Positions 37,779 through 49,085 of a stretch of DNA of 64,000 bases are shown one piece after another. Position numbers and translations under genes: made by a program. Every line of letters starts with the position of its first letter. Position 1 is the stretch's first letter. Under the pieces are notes generated by a model that did no database searches, was not told the origin of the DNA, and saw only the letters and a program-made list of their open reading frames with translations. The DNA is taken from the NCBI RefSeq assembly GCF_033126985.1, contig NZ_AP024714.1, forward strand, positions 620,001 to 684,000, in the 5' to 3' direction. The stretch is from Methylomarinovum caldicuralii. GTDB lineage: Bacteria > Pseudomonadota > Gammaproteobacteria > Methylococcales > Methylothermaceae.

Positions 37779-40448
37779 TCAGGGGGAGACGGCCTCGCGC
37801 GCAGGTTCCGGCAATGGTAGCAAGGGCGCCCCCGGATTGACGCCCTCCAGGGTCTGCCCGCGCAGTTCCAGCTCCCGCATCGTCTTGGCGATCAGCTCCT
37901 GACGCAGCCTGTCGAACGCTTCCTTGAGGGAACGCTCCATCACCACTACATTGCCCATGGAGACGATGATGCGGGTCAGCTGCGGAATGCGGGTCTCGCC
38001 GGCGGCGATCAGATAGACCGGTTGCACGTACAGCACCGAGTGTCCCACCGGCAGGACGATGATGCGGCCGCGCTTGACCTCCGAGCCCTGCTGGTTCCAC
38101 AGGGTGAAGGCGGCGGAGATTTCCGGATCCTGGTCGATGAGGGCGTCGATCTGGGCCGGGCCGTCCACCTGTACTTCCTTCTTGAACTGGTAGACCACCA
38201 GCTCCGGCACGTAGGGTCCTTCGGTCAGGTCGCGGACCCCGGCGATCGCCAGTGCCCGCAGGTTGTCGCGGCCGATCGGGGTCAGGGGGCTGATCTGCAC
38301 GAAGGGCTGCAGCTGGGGGTGGGATTTCTCCACCAGCTGGACCGTCAGGTAGTAGGGCAGTTTGGGCACGTCCTTGACCTTGGCGAAGTCCCAGGTGTCG
38401 GCCTGCTGGAAGAACAGCTCCGGCTCCCGCTGGTGGTACTTGGCGTAGATCTGCATCTGGATGCGGAAGAAGTCACGCGGATAGCGCAACTGGGTCTGGA
38501 TCACGTGGGGCATGGCGCCGATGGGCTTGAACACCCCCGGAAAGGCACGGGCATAGGCGCGGATGATGGGATCTTCCGGATCGGCGACGTAGAAATCCAC
38601 GTGGCCGTCGTAGGCGTCGATGACGATCTTGACCGAATTGCGGATGTAGTTGATCTCCCGCTCCCGCCCCTCCAGGGTGGTGGGCTTGGAGATCGGATAC
38701 CAGTCGGAGGTGGTGTAGGCATCGATGAGCCAGTAGAGCCGGTCGTCGGTGACGATCACGTAAGGATCGCTGTCGATCATCAGGTAGGGCGTCAGCTCGC
38801 GAATCCGTTCGATGATGTTCCGGCGGATGCGCAGGCGGCTCTCCTCACCAATGTTGATGGAGAAGAAGATCTTGGGGTCCTGGAAATAGACCGCGGCGAT
38901 CAGCTTGCGGAACAGGGATTTGATCTCGACCCCGCCGCCACCTTGGTATTGCTGCGGTGTTACCTTCGTTCCCGGCAGCTCGGCGACTTCCAGCTTGTTG
39001 GGCACGATGGCGTAGGTCAGGTTCTCCTGGCCGTAATAGATGTCGGGAGTGTCGATCTTGAAACCGACCGGCGAATACAGGGTCAGGTCGCGGATGTACC
39101 ATTCCATCGGCCGGTCGCCTTCCTGGGCCGCCGGCGTCATCACCACGCCGTAGCCGTGGGTGTAGCGCAGGTGGATATTCTCCCAGTTTTCCACCACCGA
39201 GGCCGGCAGCTTGCTCAGGTTCAGCTCGCGGGCCGCCAGGTTGACCTGCTGCACCCGGCCGTGAATGGTGTAGCGGGCCACGTCCACCGGCGAGAAGCGG
39301 TAGTACGGCCGCAGCCCCTGGAGCTGCTGATAGACGTCATAGAGAAAGTTCTCGTCCCAGACCGGAATGTTGTTGATGTAGTCGGCCACATCTTCGCCGA
39401 TGTCCGTTTCCGGCCGCTGACTGACCTCGAAGTTCACCGCCGTGGCCCCGTCCAGGCGGTAGGCCGCCAGGGTCGCTTCGATGTTGTTCTTCATGAAGCG
39501 GCCTTCGGTGGTTACCGGATTGGCCTTGACGATGTACTGATTCAACATCTCTGGAATCAGCGTGACATGGCGCAGTCCTGCCGCGACCAGGAACACCACC
39601 GCGCCGGTGATGCCGATGACCAGATAGAGGCTCCGGCGCAGATTGGCGTAGAAGATGAAGGCCACCGCTGCGATCAGAAAGGCGAGCAGCGCCAGCCAGA
39701 TCAGCGGCAGATGATAGTAAACCTCGACGAAACCGGGGCCGTAGAAGGTCGGCTCGTGATCGTCCACGTAAAGGAGGGCGAAACGCTGCAGCATCAGCCC
39801 CCAGGCAAGCACCAGCGCCGACAGAAAGGCGAGAATCGACAGATGGATGCGCACGCCTTCGGGAAATTCCTGGCGCTCGACCGGAATCACCCGGTTCTCG
39901 AGCCAGTAAAGGAAGCCCACCCCCACGAACAGAATCAGGAAGGTGGCCAGAAGCCCCCGCTGCAGCATCAAAAAGATCGGCAGGCGGAACAGATAGAAGG
40001 AGACGTCGTTGCCGTAAAGCGGATCGTCCACCCCGGCCCCGGGGCCGAAGAAGAACAACAGCCCGGCTTCCCACTGCTGGTAGAAGGGGATCGCCAGAAT
40101 GATCCCCATCACCAGCGACAGGGGCGTATAGACCTCCATCGCCCCGGTCTGGAATTTGTGGATCCAGCCTTTGGAAACCCGGCCGCGGGCGCTGCGCCCC
40201 AGATAGCGGGAGGCGATCCAGAAGTTGGCGAAGAAGAGAATGAAGAAAAACAGCGTCACCCCGCCCGCGAGAATGTAGCGGTACAGGAGGCGCAGCCAGA
40301 AATAGCCGCCGAAGTTGAGGGACAGATACCACCACAGATCGATGAGAAAGTGGCTGAAAAGAATCCCCAGCACCAACAGCAGCAGCGCCAGGAACAAAAG
40401 ACCGCCGAAGGCGACGATCAACCCTCTCTTCCAGTTACCCATTCCCAT
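37779..40448 (-). CDS. UPF0182-family large membrane protein
   Basis: An 889-residue membrane protein of the UPF0182 (COG1615) family. The N-terminal third has seven hydrophobic helices (about 8-310). The rest is a large soluble domain with blocks LNQYIVKANPVTTEGRFMKNNIEATLAAYRLDG and IYGQ-like DTPDIYYGQENLTYAIV. Function in bacteria is not established. The start at 40448 has an alternative ATG two codons later (40442). It is a single-gene unit, convergent with rpiA. Confidence 0.88.
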   Translation of the reverse strand: MGMGNWKRGLIVAFGGLLFLALLLLVLGILFSHFLIDLWWYLSLNFGGYFWLRLLYRYILAGGVTLFFFILFFANFWIASRYLGRSARGRVSKGWIHKFQTGAMEVYTPLSLVMGIILAIPFYQQWEAGLLFFFGPGAGVDDPLYGNDVSFYLFRLPIFLMLQRGLLATFLILFVGVGFLYWLENRVIPVERQEFPEGVRIHLSILAFLSALVLAWGLMLQRFALLYVDDHEPTFYGPGFVEVYYHLPLIWLALLAFLIAAVAFIFYANLRRSLYLVIGITGAVVFLVAAGLRHVTLIPEMLNQYIVKANPVTTEGRFMKNNIEATLAAYRLDGATAVNFEVSQRPETDIGEDVADYINNIPVWDENFLYDVYQQLQGLRPYYRFSPVDVARYTIHGRVQQVNLAARELNLSKLPASVVENWENIHLRYTHGYGVVMTPAAQEGDRPMEWYIRDLTLYSPVGFKIDTPDIYYGQENLTYAIVPNKLEVAELPGTKVTPQQYQGGGGVEIKSLFRKLIAAVYFQDPKIFFSINIGEESRLRIRRNIIERIRELTPYLMIDSDPYVIVTDDRLYWLIDAYTTSDWYPISKPTTLEGREREINYIRNSVKIVIDAYDGHVDFYVADPEDPIIRAYARAFPGVFKPIGAMPHVIQTQLRYPRDFFRIQMQIYAKYHQREPELFFQQADTWDFAKVKDVPKLPYYLTVQLVEKSHPQLQPFVQISPLTPIGRDNLRALAIAGVRDLTEGPYVPELVVYQFKKEVQVDGPAQIDALIDQDPEISAAFTLWNQQGSEVKRGRIIVLPVGHSVLYVQPVYLIAAGETRIPQLTRIIVSMGNVVVMERSLKEAFDRLRQELIAKTMRELELRGQTLEGVNPGAPLLPLPEPAREAVSP

Positions 40449-40612
40449 AGATAGCCGCCCCTGTTGTCCTACGGCAAACGTTCAAAAAGGAATTAAGGGT
40501 AATACGTCAAGGAAACGGAAACAAGGAGAAAGACGGCGGCAGAAGGGCAGGAGAGGGGCGGGGGGGAGAACCCGCCCCGGATAATGACAATTCCGGTCGG
40601 AAGGTCAGCCGG

Positions 40613-41074
40613 TCAGTGGACTTGACCGTGACGCTTTTCTTCCTCGGTGGCGTCGCGCACGTCGGCGATGTCCACGGAGAAGTGCAGGGTTTCACCGGCC
40701 AGGGGATGATTGCCGTCGACGATGACTTCGTCGCCCTCGACTTTCACCACGGTGAGGATCTGCATACCCGCCGGCGTCTGGGCCTGGAACTGCATGCCCG
40801 GCTTGATTTCGTCCACCCCTTCGAAGGCGCTGCGCGGCACCGCCTGAACCAGGGCGTCGTTCCGCTCCCCATACGCTTCTTCCGGAGCGATGCTGACATC
40901 CACGTGTTCGCCGACGTCCTTGCCTTCGAGCGCTTTCTCCAGCCCGGGAATGATGTTGCCGACACCGTGGAGATAGGTCAGCGGCTCGCGGCCTTCGGAG
41001 CTGTCGATCACCTCACCGGCATCGTTTTTCAGCGTATAGTGGATGGAAACGACTTTGTTTTCAGAAACTTGCAT
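40613..41074 (-). CDS. SlyD-like FKBP-type peptidyl-prolyl isomerase
   Basis: A 153-residue folding enzyme of the SlyD class. The FKBP half-domains contain VVSIHYTLKNDAGEVIDSSEGREPLTYLHGVGNIIPGLEKAL, with an inserted flap domain (VDVSIAPEEAYGERNDALVQAVPRSAF...GNHPLAGETLHFSVDI) as in SlyD. The cysteine/histidine-rich nickel-binding tail of E. coli SlyD is missing. The start at 41074 has AAGG 9 bases upstream. Next upstream is an IS element inserted 75 bases from the start, which may touch its promoter region. Confidence 0.92.
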   Translation of the reverse strand: MQVSENKVVSIHYTLKNDAGEVIDSSEGREPLTYLHGVGNIIPGLEKALEGKDVGEHVDVSIAPEEAYGERNDALVQAVPRSAFEGVDEIKPGMQFQAQTPAGMQILTVVKVEGDEVIVDGNHPLAGETLHFSVDIADVRDATEEEKRHGQVH

Positions 41075-41148
41075 GAAACGAACCTTATATTGCACAATGG
41101 AAACTAACCTCCCATCATACTCCGATGGGAAAAAAAACCAAGTTTTTT

Positions 41149-41158
41149 GTCATTTCCT
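41149..41158. repeat. Target site duplication, left copy
   Basis: The 10-base sequence GTCATTTCCT directly abuts the left end of the IS and is repeated exactly at the right end (42417-42426). Perfect identity suggests a fairly recent insertion. Confidence 0.95.
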
Positions 41159-42416
41159 CAGGGCAATCGCATGAACGCTACGTCCATCCAAGCAACTGAG
41201 CCCGATAGTGGTCACTGGAGGCGGCCAGGAGCCGCCTTGCCTTGATGCCCCCGCGGCGTTTGGTGGGGTCGAGGCGAAAGAGATTGAGCACCATCTGTTT
41301 GAGCAGCGCCAGGTTATGAGCCGCATGTCGGGTTCGAAGGCGCACCTGATCATCGTTGAATACGACATCCATACACCAGTGAAGCGGGTTCTCCACCGCC
41401 CAATGCTGGCGCACCGCCGAGGCCAGCCGTTCGGCATCGGCCGGCAGGCTGCTGATGTAGAAACGCCGTTCCCGGGTGGTTTTGCCGGCGACGGTGCGTT
41501 CGGACTCGACCACGGCAAAGCAGGCCAGATCCGGCCAGCGCTGGGGCCGGTCCAGGCTGTCGAGCTGGTCGAACACATAGCAGCGGCGCACTTCCAGGCG
41601 ACCATGCGCCTTGTCGACCGTCTCGCATTGCTGATGCGGGGTTTTGGCGCGTCCTGAAAGGCCTGGAAGAAATCCCGGATCGATTCGGCCAGACCTTGCT
41701 GGTTGTCCTTGACCGCCAGTACATAGTCGGCCCCCCGGTCACGGATGGCCTTGGCAATCTTGGGATCGGTCCCCATGGCATCGAGGGTCACCACGCATCC
41801 TTTCAAGGCCAGGGTCTCCAGCAGGGCGGGAATGGCCGTCTTCTCGTTGGATTTGTCGGCCACCGCCTCTTGACCGACCACCAACCGGTACTGAGCCGCA
41901 AAGGCACTGACCAGATGCAGGGGATCCTGCCCCTTGGACCGGCTACGCCGACTGGTCTTGCCGTCGATGGCGATCACCTGACCTTCCAATGCCGGAACCA
42001 CGCTCACCGCCCAGCGCTGGAAGGCCGATCCGAACGCTTCCGGATCGATCATCGCCAAAATCCGCCCCAGGGTGTCATGGGACGGAATCCCATGCGGCAA
42101 GGGCACATATCGACGCAGCCAATCCAGCTTCTCTTTGCCCCAAAGTTCAATCTCCACCAACGTATCGGCACCGCAGATCACCGCACACACCACAACCACC
42201 AGCACTTCCACCAGATCGTAGGTTACCTTCGATGATTGTCGCGGGTCCGGAATCGATACGAACACCTCGCTCAGCGCCAGGGGCTTTTCCAGCATCTGTG
42301 CCTCCCACAAAAAGCATGCTCCTCAGAGAAGAAGTCTCTAATCTGCAAGTAATCTGCTGCAAGTCATCGAATCTTAAACCATCGTCTTCGTGGGGTATAT
42401 TCATGCGATTGCCCTG
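41159..42416 (-). mobile_element. ISAs1-family insertion sequence
   Basis: A 1258-base element with perfect 17-base terminal inverted repeats (CAGGGCAATCGCATGAA at 41159-41175, complement at 42400-42416) and a 10-base target duplication. It encodes one ISAs1-type transposase on the minus strand. Length, ends beginning CAGGG and 10-base duplication fit the ISAs1 family. It lies between slyD-like and rpsT without interrupting a gene; the rpsT -35 starts 4 bases beyond the right target duplication. Confidence 0.95.
41178..42295 (-). pseudogene. Frameshifted ISAs1 transposase
   Basis: The first frame runs from ATG 42295 (GGGAGG 5 bases upstream) and carries LSEVFVSIPDPRQSSKVTYDL, the first catalytic Asp in AIDGKTSRRS and the second in TLDAMGTDPKIAKAI. 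At 41642-41645 (an A4 run on the coding strand, within CCAAAACCCC) the family reading continues in the -1 frame: TPHQQCETVDKAHGRLEVRRCYVF, then AVENPLHWCMDVVFNDD with the catalytic Glu, stopping at 41178. Joined, the product would be about 372 residues, the normal family length, so one indel separates it from an intact gene. A sequencing error in the homopolymer or programmed slippage are less likely alternatives. Confidence 0.85.
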
Positions 42417-42426
42417 GTCATTTCCT
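42417..42426. repeat. Target site duplication, right copy
   Basis: GTCATTTCCT, identical to the left copy, marks the right junction of the IS. Confidence 0.95.
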
Positions 42427-42430
42427 TCGT

Positions 42431-42459
42431 TTGACATCGCCCCCACGGCCCACGATAAT
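42431..42459 (+). promoter_or_regulatory. rpsT promoter
   Basis: A perfect -35 TTGACA (42431-42436) and -10 GATAAT (42454-42459) are separated by 17 bases. The -35 begins only 4 bases to the right of the IS target duplication, so the insertion spared the core promoter but displaced any upstream element. Confidence 0.85.
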
Positions 42460-42499
42460 AGGGTTTTTCCTGAATCAACGGCAATCATAGGGGAGCGAC

Positions 42500-42778
42500 T
42501 TGGCTAACATCGCATCTGCAAAAAAGCGCGCGCGCCAGAACCTGAAGCGCTACGCGCTCAACAAATCCCATCGCAGCCGCATGCGCACCTTCATCAAGAA
42601 GGCCATCAAGGCGGTCGAGGCCGGTGATCTGGCGACGGCCCAGGAAGCCTATCGCAAGGCGGTGCCGGTCATTGATTCGATGGTCAACAAGGGCATCATC
42701 CACAAGAACAACGCCGCCCGTAAGAAAAGCCGCCTCAACGCCCGCCTGAAGGCGCTGGCACAGCAGGCTTCCGCCTAA
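42500..42778 (+). CDS. rpsT: 30S ribosomal protein S20
   Basis: A 92-residue basic protein that binds 16S rRNA. The N-terminus [31 protein letters not shown] and the C-terminal [25 protein letters not shown]-like segment (here [18 protein letters not shown]) are diagnostic. The start codon is TTG, preceded by GGGGAG; E. coli rpsT also starts with UUG, where it contributes to autogenous control. The gene ends at a hairpin shared with the convergent proB. Confidence 0.97.
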   Translation: MANIASAKKRARQNLKRYALNKSHRSRMRTFIKKAIKAVEAGDLATAQEAYRKAVPVIDSMVNKGIIHKNNAARKKSRLNARLKALAQQASA

Positions 42779-42800
42779 GGCCGAACCGGCAGAAATTTCA

Positions 42801-42832
42801 ACCACCGCAGCGTCAGGCGCTGCGGTGGTTTC
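42801..42832. terminator. Hairpin terminator between rpsT and proB
   Basis: The 12-base stem ACCACCGCAGCG / CGCTGCGGTGGT has a 5-base loop and is followed only by TTTCGT-like sequence, so the U-tract is short. It lies between two convergent genes. Confidence 0.75.
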
Positions 42833-42839
42833 GTATTGC

Positions 42840-45293
<2,454 letters not shown>

Positions 45294-45311
45294 GGTTGCC
45301 TCCGCTGAAAA

Positions 45312-45620
45312 TCAGGAAATGTCGGTGATCTCGACTTCGGTATAATACTGCCGATGACCCTGGCGCTTCATGTGGTGCTTGCGCCGCTTGAACTTGAGAA
45401 TGTTGATCTTCTTGTGGCGACCGTGGGCGATCACCCGGGCGACCACCTTGCGGCCTTCCACGTAAGGTTTGCCGGTTTCGACCCGGTCGTCGGCGCGCAC
45501 CAGCAGAACCTTGTCGAACGCCACCGTGTCGCCTTCGGCCGCGTTCAGCTTCTCGATCCTGAGCTTGTCGCCGGCGCTGACTTTGTACTGTTTGCCGCCT
45601 GTTTTGATTACCGCGTACAT
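45312..45620 (-). CDS. rplU: 50S ribosomal protein L21
   Basis: A 102-residue 23S-binding protein. It begins [25 protein letters not shown] and contains the L21 signature [25 protein letters not shown]. The start at 45620 was chosen by homology and GGGAG upstream; the in-frame TTG further upstream is disfavoured. It is the first gene of the rplU-rpmA-obgE-proB unit, whose promoter is at 45672-45700. Confidence 0.98.
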   Translation of the reverse strand: MYAVIKTGGKQYKVSAGDKLRIEKLNAAEGDTVAFDKVLLVRADDRVETGKPYVEGRKVVARVIAHGRHKKINILKFKRRKHHMKRQGHRQYYTEVEITDIS

Positions 45621-45671
45621 GGCTATCTGCTCCCTTGGCAAGCCGTTGCAATCTTCCAACGTAAACTGGGA

Positions 45672-45700
45672 ATTTTATAGCCGTGATTAAATTTGGTCAA
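45672..45700 (-). promoter_or_regulatory. rplU-rpmA promoter
   Basis: Minus-strand -35 TTGACC (45695-45700) and -10 TAAAAT (45672-45677) with 17-base spacing. Its -35 overlaps that of the opposing ispB promoter almost completely. Confidence 0.7.
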
Positions 45701-45722
45701 GGGTAAAGTCCTGTTGTATTAT
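45694..45722 (+). promoter_or_regulatory. ispB promoter
   Basis: Plus-strand -35 TTGGTC (45694-45699) and -10 TATTAT (45717-45722) with 17-base spacing. It is weaker at -35 than the opposing promoter. Confidence 0.55.
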
Positions 45723-45763
45723 TCCGGGACTCATCCGACCATCGCAGCACGGTTTTTTCCGCA

Positions 45764-46774
45764 ATGACGGACACGGTTTCCGAGAACACGTCCGCCTCCC
45801 CGCAGCAAACTTTCGAGCAGGTCCGTGCCCTGGTCGCCGACCAGGTCGAGGCCGTCGACCGGCTGATTCTGGCGGAGCTCAGTTCCGACGTGGTGCTCAT
45901 CAATCAGATCGGCCGTTACATCGTCAGCAGCGGCGGCAAGCGTCTGCGGCCGCTGCTGCATCTGCTCGCGGCCAACGCCCTCGGCTACGAAGGGGAGGAC
46001 CACATCACCCTGGCGGCGGTCATCGAGTTCATCCACACCGCCACCCTGCTGCACGACGACGTGGTGGACGAATCCGAGCTGCGCCGCGGCCGCGACACCG
46101 CCAACGCGGTGTGGGGCAACGCCGCCAGCGTGCTGGTAGGCGACTATCTCTATTCCAGCGCCTTTGAAATGATGGTGCGGCTGCAACGGATGCGGGTGAT
46201 GGAGGTGATGTCGAAGACCACCACCGCCATCGCCGAGGGTGAGGTCCTGCAGCTGCTCAACGTCAACAATTCGGCCACCAGCGAGCAGCGCTATCTGGAG
46301 GTGATCTGGCGCAAGACCGCCATTCTGTTCAGCGCCGCCGCCCAGCTGGCCGCGGTCATCGCCGGCAGCGACGCCGCCACCGAGGAGGCCCTGCGCCGCT
46401 ACGGTATGCATCTGGGCGCGGCGTTCCAGCTCATCGACGACGCCCTCGATTACCGCGCCGATCCGGATAGCCTGGGCAAGAACCTGGGCGACGACCTGGC
46501 CGAAGGCAAGCCGACCCTGCCGCTGATCTACGCCATGCAGCAGGCCGGGGCGGACGATGCCGGCCTCATCCGCCGCAGCATCGAGGAAGGGAACCGCGAC
46601 GCATTCGCCGAGGTCTACAAAATCGTTGAATCCACCGGCGCAATCGCGTACACTGAAATGCGTGCCAGAGACGAGGCGCGCAACGCGATCGCGGCGCTGG
46701 CACCCATCGCCGCCTCTCCCTTCAAGGAGGCGATGGTTGCCGTGGCCGAATTTTCGGTGCAACGGTCTTACTGA
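45764..46774 (+). CDS. ispB: Octaprenyl diphosphate synthase
   Basis: Builds the polyprenyl side chain of ubiquinone from IPP. The 336-residue trans-prenyltransferase has the first aspartate-rich motif in LLHDDVVDESELRRG and the second in QLIDDALDYRADPDSLGKNLGDDLAEGKPTLPL. Divergent placement next to rplU-rpmA is typical of gammaproteobacteria. The quinone chain length cannot be read from the sequence. tRNA-Pro follows 13 bases after the stop. Confidence 0.95.
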   Translation: MTDTVSENTSASPQQTFEQVRALVADQVEAVDRLILAELSSDVVLINQIGRYIVSSGGKRLRPLLHLLAANALGYEGEDHITLAAVIEFIHTATLLHDDVVDESELRRGRDTANAVWGNAASVLVGDYLYSSAFEMMVRLQRMRVMEVMSKTTTAIAEGEVLQLLNVNNSATSEQRYLEVIWRKTAILFSAAAQLAAVIAGSDAATEEALRRYGMHLGAAFQLIDDALDYRADPDSLGKNLGDDLAEGKPTLPLIYAMQQAGADDAGLIRRSIEEGNRDAFAEVYKIVESTGAIAYTEMRARDEARNAIAALAPIAASPFKEAMVAVAEFSVQRSY

Positions 46775-46787
46775 ATCCGACCAGATT

Positions 46788-46864
46788 CGGGGTGTAGCTC
46801 AGCTTGGTAGAGCGCCGTCTTCGGGAGGCGGAAGTCGCTGGTTCAAATCCAGTCACCCCGACCA
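46788..46864 (+). tRNA. tRNA-Pro (anticodon CGG)
   Basis: A 77-base cloverleaf with encoded CCA. The acceptor stem CGGGGTG pairs with CACCCCG. The anticodon stem CCGTC/GGCGG carries loop TTCGGGA with CGG in positions 34-36, and the T-arm GGTTCAAATCC is conserved. Confidence 0.96.
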
Positions 46865-46953
46865 TTTCCCGCCCTATTTCTCCACTTCAAACGCGGTTTC
46901 CCCGTTGCTATAATCGCGGCTTTTGGTTCGATCCCCGATTGGAGTCGCGTCCC

Positions 46954-49011
46954 ATGATTACAAGAAAAGGCTCGCTGCTGCTTTCCTGCGCCGGCCTGCT
47001 TGCCGTCTCGCTCGCTCCGTCCGCCGATGAACTGCAGCTGGAAACCGTCGAGGTGGTCAGCCGCGCCAGCAACGTGCTTGGGATGACCTCTTCGGCGTCC
47101 GAGGGTTTCGTCGGCCGGCCGGAATTCGAGTTCCGCCCCTGGATGCGGGTGGGGGAGCTGGTGGAAGTGGTCCCCGGCATGGTGGCGACCCAGCACAGCG
47201 GCGAAGGCAAGGCCAACCAGTATTTCCTGCGTGGTTTCAACCTGGACCACGGCACCGATTTCGCCGGCTTTCTCGACGGCGTCCCCCTCAACCTGCCGAC
47301 CCACGGACACGGGCAGGGGTGGCTGGATCTCAACTTCATGATCCCGGAGCTGATCGATTACATCGAATACGGCAAGGGGCCCTATTATTCCGAAATCGGC
47401 GACTTCGCCTCCGCCGGCTACGCCAAATTCCACACCGCCAACCGGTTGGAAAGAGGCTTCTTGAAACAGACCTTCGGCAGCGACAAATACTTCCGCACCG
47501 TGGTCGCCGACTCCATCGATATCGGCCAGGGGACCCTGCTGGGGGCGACTGAAATCGGCTTCTTCGACGGTCCTTGGGACACACCCATGGACATGCAGCG
47601 TTACAAGGGCTTTTTGAAATATTCCTGGGAAGGCATCGGCCGCGGCTTCGACATCAGCGCCAACGCCTACTTCAATGACTGGACTTCCACCGACCACATC
47701 CCGGAACGCGCTGTCCAGCAGGGCCTGATCTCCCGTCTGGGGACCATCGATCCCAGTGATGGCGCCCAGGTGCATCGCTTCGGTCTCACCTTCAACGGCT
47801 GGAACGATTCCCGCTGGGGCCAGACCCGCCTGACCCTGTACACCTATTATTCCGACCTGCGGCTGTATTCCAATTTCACCTACTTTCTCGACGATCCGGT
47901 CCACGGCGACCAGATCTTCCAGAAGGACCGCCGTTTCGTCCTCGGCGGCAAGCTGAGCCATCATTGGCACTGGGTGTTCCACGGCATCGACGCCGGCTTC
48001 AAGCTCGGCGCCCAGGTGCGCCAGGACTTCATTCCCAAGGTCGCCCTGTACCACACCCAGCGGCGCCGCATCATCAATCCGGTCCGCATCGACGAAGTCA
48101 ACGAAACCCACGTGGGCCTGTTCCTGGAGAACAACACCCGCTGGCACGAGAAGGTCCGCACCATCGCCGGCCTGCGGGGCGACATTTTCTTCTTCGACGT
48201 CCAGGACCGCTTCATCGACGCCAACAGCGGCGACACCTCCGATTACAAGATCAGTCCTAAGTTCGGCATCGTCCTGGGGCCGTGGTACGACACCGAACTG
48301 TATTTCAACTACGGTTTCGGCTTCCACAGCAACGACGCCCGCGGTACCGTCACCAAGGTCGATCCCCAAAGCGGCGCACCGGTCCGGCCGGTCGATCCCA
48401 TCGTCGGTTCGCGCGGCTTCGAGGCCGGCCTTCGCACCTACTGGATTCCCAACCTCAGCACCACCCTGGCGCTGTGGCAGCTGCGACTGGATTCGGAGCT
48501 GGTGTTCGTGGGTGACGCCGGCACCACCGAGCCCAGCGGGGAGAGCAAGCGCTACGGCATCGAGCTGAGCAACACCTACAAGCCCCTCGACTGGCTCACC
48601 CTGGACTTCGACATGGCCCTGACCCGGGCCCGCTTCCTCAACGCCGGCAGCCACGCCAACAATGTCCCCAACTCCGTCGGCCGCGTCATCACCGGCGGCA
48701 TCACCGTCGATCATCCCACCGGCGCCTTCGGTTCCATTCGGGTACGTCACTTCGGTGCCATGCCCCTGGAGGAAAGCGGCACCCACGATGCCGACAGTTC
48801 CACCATCGTCAACATGGGGGTCGGCTGGCGCTGGCGCGACCGGCTGCGGGTGTCTCTCGACATTCTCAACCTGACCGACAGCGATGACTCCGAGATCCAG
48901 TACTACTATGCCTCCCGCCTGCCCGGCGAACCCGCACAGGGGGTAGAGGACTATCACTTCCATCCGTTCATGCCACGGCAGTTCCGCGGCACGGTGCAGT
49001 TGTTCTTCTGA
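46954..49011 (+). CDS. TonB-dependent outer-membrane receptor
   Basis: A 685-residue outer-membrane receptor. A signal peptide (about 1-25) is followed by a TonB-box-like ETVEVVS segment. A plug domain (about 45-150) contains VGELVEVVPGMVATQHSGEGKANQYFLRGFNLDHGTDFAGFLDGVPLN, and a 22-strand-type barrel ends in a terminal phenylalanine (GTVQLFF). The start at 46954 has GGAG about 11 bases upstream. Downstream genes include CopC and a PepSY protein, so a copper or iron chelate is the likely cargo; which one is not shown by the sequence. exbB-exbD later in the window could energise it. Confidence 0.9.
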   Translation: MITRKGSLLLSCAGLLAVSLAPSADELQLETVEVVSRASNVLGMTSSASEGFVGRPEFEFRPWMRVGELVEVVPGMVATQHSGEGKANQYFLRGFNLDHGTDFAGFLDGVPLNLPTHGHGQGWLDLNFMIPELIDYIEYGKGPYYSEIGDFASAGYAKFHTANRLERGFLKQTFGSDKYFRTVVADSIDIGQGTLLGATEIGFFDGPWDTPMDMQRYKGFLKYSWEGIGRGFDISANAYFNDWTSTDHIPERAVQQGLISRLGTIDPSDGAQVHRFGLTFNGWNDSRWGQTRLTLYTYYSDLRLYSNFTYFLDDPVHGDQIFQKDRRFVLGGKLSHHWHWVFHGIDAGFKLGAQVRQDFIPKVALYHTQRRRIINPVRIDEVNETHVGLFLENNTRWHEKVRTIAGLRGDIFFFDVQDRFIDANSGDTSDYKISPKFGIVLGPWYDTELYFNYGFGFHSNDARGTVTKVDPQSGAPVRPVDPIVGSRGFEAGLRTYWIPNLSTTLALWQLRLDSELVFVGDAGTTEPSGESKRYGIELSNTYKPLDWLTLDFDMALTRARFLNAGSHANNVPNSVGRVITGGITVDHPTGAFGSIRVRHFGAMPLEESGTHDADSSTIVNMGVGWRWRDRLRVSLDILNLTDSDDSEIQYYYASRLPGEPAQGVEDYHFHPFMPRQFRGTVQLFF

Positions 49012-49085
49012 GGTGATGGATCGGAGCCGGAACTAACCTCCGCACGGACAATCCAATCCTGCGATTCGAATCTAAGGGGATTTTT

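Noticed and set aside
38022-40454. An 810-codon open frame antisense to the UPF0182 gene
   Set aside because: Its codons mirror the third-position GC bias of the real gene, its translation is low-complexity (His, Val, Asp, Gly, Gln rich), and the minus-strand frame matches a known family along its full length.
41635-41650. Programmed -1 frameshift in the ISAs1 transposase
   Set aside because: ISAs1 elements normally carry one continuous frame, and CCAAAAC is a poor slippery site with only four A residues. A single indel is the simpler reading.
46843-48963. A 706-codon open frame antisense to the TonB receptor gene
   Set aside because: No family resemblance and the composition typical of GC-rich shadow frames; the plus-strand frame has signal peptide, plug and barrel features.
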